The notes beneath the pieces were generated by a model. That model was not told where the DNA came from and did not search any database. It was given only the letters and a program-made list of their open reading frames with translations. This document shows positions 7,814 through 13,530 of a stretch of 13,530 nucleotides of DNA, one piece after another. Where the stretch lies: NCBI GenBank assembly GCA_002104935.1, contig MCGT01000079.1:1-13530 (forward strand). Reading direction: 5' to 3'. Every line of letters begins with the position of its first letter. Position 1 is the first letter of the stretch. Both the position numbers and the translations under genes were made by a program. The stretch is from Hesseltinella vesiculosa. Lineage: Eukaryota; Mucoromycota; Mucoromycetes; Mucorales; Cunninghamellaceae.

Positions 7814-7892
7814 GGTTCCACGATTAGTTCCGATGAAATCAGGTAACTGAAGAAGTGATTGACATAACCTTTTTCTTTGTGACACTTGGCAG

Positions 7893-8592
7893 ATGGATTT
7901 CATTTGGACAGCGATGGTACAAACACCATGGACACATGCTATTTACTGGACACAATGGGCTTCTTGCATACTTAGCGGGCTCTTTTGCGAAGTCAACCCC
8001 AAAGCCAAATGTAAGCACCTTACCCCTTAAGAAACTGGAAATGACTCACTGATTTCATTCTCTCTTTTATTTTTGCCAATCCTTGTCCCTGGCATAAAAT
8101 GGAATGGTTTTTCGGCAAAAAACCATATCATTTTGTGTCAGTGGGTTGCATTCTGGAAATTTTTCCTCCTCAATATTTGGTAAGCTATTTTTGTCTCCTC
8201 TTCCGGCCCTGAAAACCCACACTGACCGCCTTTTTTTTATTGTATGGGTACTTTCCTGTTACAACTGCTCCTGATGGCTCATGACATGCTGCAAAACTGC
8301 CTCATCCAGTTTCCCAAAATTAACCTATTGGTATGTAATACGCGGTCTTAGATTTCCCGTTTTAGACAAGCGGACCTGACATTCTCTTTTTTTTTTCTGC
8401 ATGACTGGGTCATATCACTTTGTATAATTTTGGCCCACTACAAGAACTTTGGACTGGATCATGTAAGTTTTCTTGTTAGATGTTACCCACAAGTAATGAG
8501 GAACAGTGATAACTCGTCTTTTTTTGTGTTAGCCCTTGACCAGCCTCCCTGAATTGCCGTCCAGGGGAGGCGGTCAGCCTTACCTTAGCTAG
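7893..8592 (+). pseudogene. multi-exon hydrophobic protein gene, degraded or with non-AG acceptors (unrecognised)
   Basis: A canonical CAG acceptor at 7892 precedes an open 39-codon segment (WISFGQRWYKHH...) ending at a GTAAGC donor at 8011. Further donors are at 8180 (GTAAGC), 8331 (GTATGT) and 8463 (GTAAGT). The last intron ends canonically (TGTGTTAG at 8532) before a 19-codon terminal exon with stop TAG at 8590-8592. Three internal introns have branch-point boxes and T-runs but no AG nearby. If the TG ending each pyrimidine run is used (exons from 8076, 8243 and 8400), all phases agree. About 105 further hydrophobic codons then stay open to the stop. If the first downstream AG is used instead (8141, 8309, 8444), the exons are tiny and a TGA appears at the 8330/8445 junction. 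I do not recognise the protein. It has several membrane-like stretches and a short Pro/Gly-rich end. Confidence 0.35.
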
Positions 8593-8626
8593 TATGGTGC
8601 CTGTCTTTATTTGCATACCATGTGTT

Positions 8627-9007
8627 TTACCTGCCATCGTTGTTTTGTGATTTCTGGATGCTTGCTCCTCGGTGTCGTTGTCTTGACTTTCGTGGGAAAG
8701 CAAGCAGGAAGAAAAGTGTCTCTTGCTTTGGACGTTGGGCCCTGTTGAGGTTTGAAACTGGAGCTTTTTTTTTTTTTTTTTTTTTTTTTGAGGGAAAGGT
8801 CGCTTGGTGAAGGAGTTCCGGAGCGGATTGAGGAGGATGGCCGCTCATTTTTTTATAGGCAGGACAGGGCTTCAACACCTGACCAAACTCGGAGAAAATA
8901 CGCATCTCATCCAATGAAATCAAATCAAGCAATCTTCTCCATCGATCAGACCTGGTCTTCAACCAATACAACGGATCCAACTGGCTTCTAATCTGTATGT
9001 TGACCAT
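8627..9007 (-). CDS. possible hypothetical protein, 126 aa (low confidence)
   Basis: An ATG at 9007 (minus strand) gives 126 codons to a stop at 8627. The first half has a balanced, protein-like composition (DRWRRLLDLISLDEMRIF, predicted helical). The middle is a Lys8 run encoded by the A25 tract complementary to 8765-8789, and the rest is basic and Gln/Arg-rich. No family is recognised. The homopolymer means one slippage event would change the frame, which argues against strong constraint. A partly open plus-strand frame overlaps it. It could be a small gene, a pseudogene or chance. Confidence 0.28.
   Translation of the reverse strand: MVNIQIRSQLDPLYWLKTRSDRWRRLLDLISLDEMRIFSEFGQVLKPCPAYKKMSGHPPQSAPELLHQATFPSKKKKKKKKAPVSNLNRAQRPKQETLFFLLAFPRKSRQRHRGASIQKSQNNDGR
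8765..8789. repeat. T25 homopolymer
   Basis: Twenty-five consecutive T. Similar runs occur at 9393-9403, 9453-9467 and 9614-9631, and a 17-nt A-run lies at 10519-10535. They form a genome-wide style of T/A tracts rather than a specific element. Confidence 0.9.
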
Positions 9008-10053
9008 GGAGAATCAAGGACTCGATCAAAGCGACAAACAGCAAGAATGACGGCACGGTCGATACTTTTGGCCTAGTGCTATACCAGCACTGCAGGATCT
9101 CAAAAATGGAGGCACGCAATTCAAAAATGACTCAAAATAAAAAAGGCATCAAACTGACCCTTTATGATGGCTCTACATAAATATTTGACTTTGTTTAAAA
9201 CCTTGGATCAGATTGCCTGAAAGGCCCTCTGACGAAATTGGCTGACTGTTCATTTTTTTCAAAATGGACACGCTCTGTTCGTGAAACAGCGTGCCTGGCT
9301 AAATCAAAAGTGGTTCTGAGCACCTTTATTCCAAAATAAGCGCACTCTGTTCGTAAAACACATGCCCTGGTTAAATCAAATGATTTAGTTAGTTTTTTTT
9401 TTTGGTTTTACTGGAGAGCGGCACTACGCCTAGAGAGTATTTGCGCCACCGGTTTTTTTTTTTTTTTCACTTTTCTCTGCCATCGTTTGTAGTATTTCCC
9501 ACCCACCCCTTGACTGCTAAGGCTTCTTTTTTACCCTTTCGATCAAGCTGGTGTCACCGCGCCACACAATATCAGAGTGTGAATTATTGGCGATTTTTTA
9601 TCATCGTGTTCAGTTTTTTTTTTTTTTTTTTGGCTGGTGGGTCCCTCAGGCGACCAGGCCCAAAAAAAAAATAAATTGTGCAAATTCATCACGAATTGCC
9701 CAAAATTTTGCATACGAGTACAAAAAGATGATATGAGGTTGTGGATGAAAGCAGAGACTTTTCTTACCTCCACAAGAAGAGTAAATCCATGTAAAAATTC
9801 ATAGCCAAGCCTAGCCAACTTGCCATTGGCATTGACATTGAAAGTTTTTAAGCATCTAAATGATGATGCACAAAGATCAAATCCAATGGCTGGCTTATTA
9901 GAAAAAGTAATGGAGAATTAGAGACAGAACACAGTAAAATTCATCTATCAAGTTGATTTTTTTTTCTGCAGGCCAAAACGACCAAGGAGCCTCCAAATGT
10001 AAATTACCCAGGGCGAAAGAGATGGAGGGCGGGGTGGAACTACCGTTTCTTTT
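9008..10053. other. no convincing gene; T-tract-rich intergenic region
   Basis: Frames are short and broken on both strands. A minus-strand frame from 9818 reads MARLGYEFLHGF and meets a GTAAGA donor at 9767, which could be an isolated small exon. I found no matching acceptor that extends it. The region holds the 49-bp direct repeat (9260-9380) and several long T-runs. Part of it is probably the 3' flank of the anillin-like gene. Confidence 0.5.
9260..9380. repeat. degenerate 49-bp direct repeat, 72 bp apart
   Basis: Segments 9260-9308 and 9332-9380 align without gaps at 37 of 49 positions. They share CAAAAT, CTCTGTTCGT, AAACA, CCTGG or CTGG, and TAAATCAAA. The first copy also contains an imperfect inverted repeat (CACGCTCTGTT ... 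AACAGCGTG). They could be an old tandem duplication or remnant mobile-element termini. No transposase is nearby. Confidence 0.7.
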
Positions 10054-10059
10054 TTTATT
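10054..10059 (-). terminator. AATAAA polyadenylation signal of the anillin-like gene
   Basis: The minus strand reads TTAATAAAAAAAG, about 45 nt beyond the TAA at 10104-10106. Spacing and orientation fit a 3' end signal, preceded by a T-rich stretch. Confidence 0.45.
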
Positions 10060-10103
10060 AATGGAGGCAGGTAGGTATTAAGAAAAAAAAAAGGAGTATG
10101 GAT

Positions 10104-11837
10104 TTACCATAGTAATTTCAAAGGGACTTGAGTGTCATGAGGCGTGGTATCTTTCAAAAAGAGACCCTCTGGGCGGAATTCGTCGATGAGCGAGGCGCTA
10201 TAGGTTAATTGGGCTTCCCAGGTCTTTGCGCTGGTGGTGTGGTCGGGCAAGACATACATACGCGCACGGTTGCGATGGTAGTTGAGCACAGACGACTTGG
10301 TTTGGTGGACGAGCACCTGAGGCATAAACTGCATAGCCAGCCCCAAGTTTCCCACATCAACCGTCTCCTCGTCATCCAGCGACAAGGCTGGGTGGAATAC
10401 TGACTTCAGCGCATGCAAAGGAACCGAAGTTTGTGGCGGCTTGCTTTCCTTGTATTCAAAATCATACAGGTCTAGTTTTGTTGCATGAAGCACAGCCCAG
10501 TACCGTTGCCATTTCTGTAAAAAAAAAAAAAAAAAGAAGGGGAGCGGTGCTGGAGCTGAGTTTCACTTCATTTCAGCCGCCTTGTTTTTGAGTAGGGCTT
10601 ACAGGTATGACGCTGCCTCGGATGTAAATGGTCAAGAAATCGGCATGGAGTCGTTGATTGGCGATCAGCAATTGGGCATGTTCGTTCATATAAGAGCCAT
10701 AGACCACGTTGACATGAAAAGTGCCTTGGTCGTGTTGAAACTTGATAGTATGCTTTTGCTTAGCGAATGGCTTAAGCGACAGAGCAAAATCTTGTTGTCC
10801 AATAGTAATGTCTTTCCTCTTCTTGTTGTAACCCAGGAGCTTCTTGGGTGCCTTGACATCTATCCGCAATGTCACCAGATTTGGCTGATCCATTTCCCTG
10901 CAAGGAAAATAAGGCGGTGATCATCAAGACATGCCACTTGAGGTAGTCGTTTTTTTTTTACAGCAAAAAAATGTGATCCAAGTCGACTTGACTGGTTAAC
11001 TTGCCATTCTTGGCGCGATTGACATAGGAGCCGGTACATAGCTGATCCTGGATTTGCACGGTGCATCGATATTGCTGGGCTTGTAAGCAGATGGGATATA
11101 AGCAGCCGCAGTGCTATGTTTTTTTTAAAAAAAAAAATACCTTTTGAATGGCTGGGCATGGTGATATTTAAAACTGTGCCAAAAGAAAAAGGAAAAAAAA
11201 AATTGGAGCCATTGCCATTGTAACAGAATATCTAGTTACCTCGTAAATAAAACATGGCTTTTGGCTTTTCCAATAGCCGAGGGTTGGCCGCCCTGAAGAA
11301 AAAAAAAGAGACAGGCATTGGTTGACAGCGCGGTTTTTTTTTTTTTTTCGCTTACGAGGATTGGTGCTTCATGTGTGGTTTGCGCAGAAGGATGGGTTTA
11401 TCAGATTTCGAGAGATTGGCACTAGGAAGCTCGGGGGCAAAGGAGGAGTCGTTGATCCAGGCGAGCTTCTGAGTGGGAAATTGATCGAGTGTATCAAGCA
11501 TGCCATTGTAATAGATAGAAGGTTCACGCCGGGTCACAGGCAGAGGCATGGGCAGGTTCATTTCCTCTGACTCTGCAAGTGCTGGCAGCTGCTTTTCTTC
11601 TTGCTCCTCCTCTTCCTCCAACACTTCTGTAATGTCCATGACAGTCTTGCTCTTTTTGAGTGCCAGTTTTTGGTAGTATGGCTTTTTTGATTTGATCTCC
11701 GAGTGTGATTGTGAAGGCACGATGGTGCGCTTCGATTTGCGAGTGGTAAAGAGCTTTTGCACCGTTGACCCTGGCCAACTCCGTAGGCTCAAGGACCGCC
11801 GCCTGGGGATCCTCTGGCGAAAATGGCCGATTTTCAT
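10104..11837 (-). CDS. anillin/Bud4-like septation protein with C-terminal PH domain, 6 exons, 463 aa
   Basis: Exons (minus strand) are 11837-11356, 11292-11240, 11173-11141, 11079-10962, 10897-10603 and 10514-10104. They total 1392 nt with a clean frame. All introns are GT-AG, in phases 2, 1, 1, 2 and 0. Residues 1-66 are basic, an acidic run (LEEEEEQEE) lies near 73-81, and residues about 170-315 resemble an anillin homology region (QYRCTVQIQDQLCTGSYV; later LVTLRIDVKAPKKLLG). Residues about 316-440 look like a PH domain: KWQRYWAVL, then LDLYDFEYKESKP, VDVGNLGLAMQF, and a final helix around KTWEAQLTYSASL. Proteins of this type bind lipid and scaffold septin/actomyosin rings at the division site. 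That role is inferred by family resemblance, not from a search. The ATG is preceded by an in-frame TAA and an A-run. At 463 aa it is short for anillins, so a missing upstream exon is possible. The 5' two-thirds lie inside the inverted repeat. Confidence 0.7.
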
Positions 11838-12070
11838 TTTTTTTTAGCTGAGGAATCGGAGGTGTCAAAGCGAAACTGAACAAAAGTTGGCTGTACGACC
11901 TCCACCAATCGGCGTGATTTTTTCAATATTCTCATCATTTATACCTTTGCACATTTGATCAAAATTTCACGTCGATCTAATCACTCAAAAGCGAGGTACA
12001 GCATTTCGTGTTTTTTTTCAAAATGAGGAAAAAGAACTTGGATGGCCATATTCAGTCTCCGCACAGTGCC
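10793..12070. repeat. left arm of a large inverted repeat (at least 1278 bp)
   Basis: It is the reverse complement of 12255-13530. I aligned the arms by eye through splice sites and homopolymers (for example A/T runs of 15, 9, 10 and 11 match in length). I found only two differences, each a single extra base in the left arm: GGG against GG near 11077-11079, and GGTTAAC against GGTAAC near 11000. The arm covers the first five exons (the fifth in part) and the upstream region of the anillin-like gene. Its outer end cannot be set because the right arm leaves the window. Confidence 0.93.
11838..12022 (-). promoter_or_regulatory. upstream region of the anillin-like gene (left arm copy)
   Basis: AT-rich, with a candidate TATA-like TATAAATGATGAG on the minus strand near 11930-11945. 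It is mirrored exactly at 12303-12487, so both gene copies have the same upstream sequence. No specific factor site is recognised. Confidence 0.35.
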
Positions 12071-12148
12071 TTCCTGGCCGGTTCACATAGGGCAATTCCA
12101 ATCCATTTCAAAGATCCAACCTTCTCCAAAGCAATCCAAAATAAATAG
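12023..12148 (+). CDS. short ORF (41 codons) running from the left arm into the spacer
   Basis: The ATG at 12023 starts MRKKNLDGHIQSPHSAF, identical to the start of the opposing ORF at 12302. It then leaves the repeat and ends at a TAG at 12146-12148. It is divergent from the anillin-like gene, so it could be the truncated start of an original neighbouring gene. No domain is visible and it is very short. Confidence 0.2.
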   Translation: MRKKNLDGHIQSPHSAFLAGSHRAIPIHFKDPTFSKAIQNK

Positions 12149-12254
12149 CCCCGACGTGATGAAGAAATATCGCCACAACCTTGGTCATGTCGCACTTGAC
12201 GAAGGCACCAGCTTTTACAGTTCGCTGTAGCCACGCGCGCATGCCAGGACCAAA
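12071..12254. other. 184-bp asymmetric spacer of the inverted repeat
   Basis: Unique sequence between the arms. It is not itself palindromic, so this is not a simple zero-spacer fold-back. Short ORFs enter it from both sides and overlap antisense. Confidence 0.85.
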
Positions 12255-12302
12255 GGCACTGTGCGGAGACTGAATATGGCCATCCAAGTTCTTTTTCCTC
12301 AT
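12108..12302 (-). CDS. short ORF (64 codons) running from the right arm into the spacer
   Basis: The minus-strand ATG at 12302 has the same first 17 codons as the ORF at 12023. It then reads FGPGMRAWLQRTVKAGAF and a hydrophobic stretch (VVAIFLHHVGAIYFGLLW) before a TGA at 12108. It overlaps the opposing ORF by 41 bp. It may be the beginning of a real divergent neighbour cut by the duplication, but this is unproven. Confidence 0.25.
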   Translation of the reverse strand: MRKKNLDGHIQSPHSAFGPGMRAWLQRTVKAGAFVKCDMTKVVAIFLHHVGAIYFGLLWRRLDL

Positions 12303-13530
12303 TTTGAAAAAAAACACGAAATGCTGTACCTCGCTTTTGAGTGATTAGATCGACGTGAAATTTTGATCAAATGTGCAAAGGTATAAATGATGAGAATATT
12401 GAAAAAATCACGCCGATTGGTGGAGGTCGTACAGCCAACTTTTGTTCAGTTTCGCTTTGACACCTCCGATTCCTCAGCTAAAAAAAAATGAAAATCGGCC
12501 ATTTTCGCCAGAGGATCCCCAGGCGGCGGTCCTTGAGCCTACGGAGTTGGCCAGGGTCAACGGTGCAAAAGCTCTTTACCACTCGCAAATCGAAGCGCAC
12601 CATCGTGCCTTCACAATCACACTCGGAGATCAAATCAAAAAAGCCATACTACCAAAAACTGGCACTCAAAAAGAGCAAGACTGTCATGGACATTACAGAA
12701 GTGTTGGAGGAAGAGGAGGAGCAAGAAGAAAAGCAGCTGCCAGCACTTGCAGAGTCAGAGGAAATGAACCTGCCCATGCCTCTGCCTGTGACCCGGCGTG
12801 AACCTTCTATCTATTACAATGGCATGCTTGATACACTCGATCAATTTCCCACTCAGAAGCTCGCCTGGATCAACGACTCCTCCTTTGCCCCCGAGCTTCC
12901 TAGTGCCAATCTCTCGAAATCTGATAAACCCATCCTTCTGCGCAAACCACACATGAAGCACCAATCCTCGTAAGCGAAAAAAAAAAAAAAACCGCGCTGT
13001 CAACCAATGCCTGTCTCTTTTTTTTTCTTCAGGGCGGCCAACCCTCGGCTATTGGAAAAGCCAAAAGCCATGTTTTATTTACGAGGTAACTAGATATTCT
13101 GTTACAATGGCAATGGCTCCAATTTTTTTTTTCCTTTTTCTTTTGGCACAGTTTTAAATATCACCATGCCCAGCCATTCAAAAGGTATTTTTTTTTTTAA
13201 AAAAAACATAGCACTGCGGCTGCTTATATCCCATCTGCTTACAAGCCAGCAATATCGATGCACCGTGCAAATCCAGGATCAGCTATGTACCGGCTCCTAT
13301 GTCAATCGCGCCAAGAATGGCAAGTTACCAGTCAAGTCGACTTGGATCACATTTTTTTGCTGTAAAAAAAAAACGACTACCTCAAGTGGCATGTCTTGAT
13401 GATCACCGCCTTATTTTCCTTGCAGGGAAATGGATCAGCCAAATCTGGTGACATTGCGGATAGATGTCAAGGCACCCAAGAAGCTCCTGGGTTACAACAA
13501 GAAGAGGAAAGACATTACTATTGGACAACA
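12255..13530. repeat. right arm of the large inverted repeat (continues beyond the window)
   Basis: Reverse complement of the left arm from its inner edge to the last base of the window. It is two bases shorter because of the two single-base differences described for the left arm. Confidence 0.93.
12488..13530 (+). pseudogene. second, head-to-head copy of the anillin-like gene, frameshifted and cut by the window end
   Basis: Exons mirror the intact copy: 12488-12969, 13033-13085, 13152-13184, 13246-13361 and 13426 onward. Exons 1-3 are identical to the other copy, so the first about 190 residues (basic region, acidic run, start of the anillin homology region) are the same. Exon 4 lacks one C at its first bases (AAGCC against AAGCCC) and one A later (GTTACC against GTTAACC). 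The first deletion shifts the frame right after the third splice junction and the second shifts it again rather than restoring it. The anillin homology region is therefore scrambled and the PH domain could not be reached in frame. If the deletions are sequencing errors in homopolymers, this would be an intact duplicate. The 3' part is outside the window. Confidence 0.6.

Noticed and set aside
10104..10110. Extension of the anillin-like gene through a donor at CTATG|GTAAAT
   Set aside because: An acceptor near 10035 would add about 47 open codons, but the PH domain is already complete, the TAA is in frame, and AATAAA lies about 45 nt beyond. The simpler end was chosen.
11322..11570. Plus-strand ORF over the first exon and intron of the anillin-like gene
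   Set aside because: Antisense shadow of exon 1 with a Phe run from the intron T-tract; duplicated only because it lies in the inverted repeat.
12442..12801. 119-codon frame overlapping exon 1 of the second gene copy (and its mirror at 11524-11883)
   Set aside because: It begins with TTG, not ATG, does not connect to downstream exons, and runs in a different frame from the anillin/PH coding sequence.

Overview
The window looks like nuclear DNA from a fungus, most likely an early-diverging (Mucoromycota-type) lineage. The genes are split by many short introns of about 50-130 nt. These have GTAAG-type donors, CTAAC/CTCAC/CTGAC branch points, poly-T tracts and AG acceptors. One gene encodes a recognisable anillin/Bud4-like septation protein. 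There are no bacterial-style operons, RBSs or tRNAs. The lineage is an inference from gene structure and one protein family. Very long A/T homopolymers occur throughout.

Layout. 1-1660: weakly coding or non-coding DNA with two low-confidence ORFs and a T14-A14 palindrome. 1670-3376 (+): a convincing six-exon gene for an unrecognised 453-aa membrane protein, with a 45-bp in-frame repeat in its hydrophobic part and a Pro-rich, Lys/Arg-ended tail. 3397-3492: an A-rich tract. 3513-7110: the main oddity of the window, 22 tandem copies of a complete exon-intron unit of about 150-168 bp. Each copy has its own donor, branch point, poly-T and acceptor. The array shows 5-6-unit higher-order repeats, and nearly every exon length is 2 mod 3, so the frame rotates and closes. 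7152-7527: a degenerate minisatellite of about 16 bp built on GATACCC. 7565-8592: a broken or unusual multi-exon gene whose introns have good donors and branch points, but three in a row lack AG at the expected distance. 8593-10053: mostly non-coding, with one low-confidence minus-strand ORF and a 49-bp direct repeat.

10104-11837 (-): an intact six-exon, 463-aa anillin-homology plus PH-domain protein. This gene and its upstream region form one arm of a near-perfect inverted repeat of about 1.28 kb (10793-12070 and 12255-13530, 184-bp spacer). The second arm runs off the window end, so a second head-to-head copy of the gene starts at 12488. That copy carries two 1-nt deletions that break its frame, or it is an assembly fold-back.

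The genes show no obvious shared pathway. The window is best read as one good membrane-protein gene, a locally amplified exon-intron block, and a palindromically duplicated septation gene. All gene models are manual splicing predictions without transcript support.
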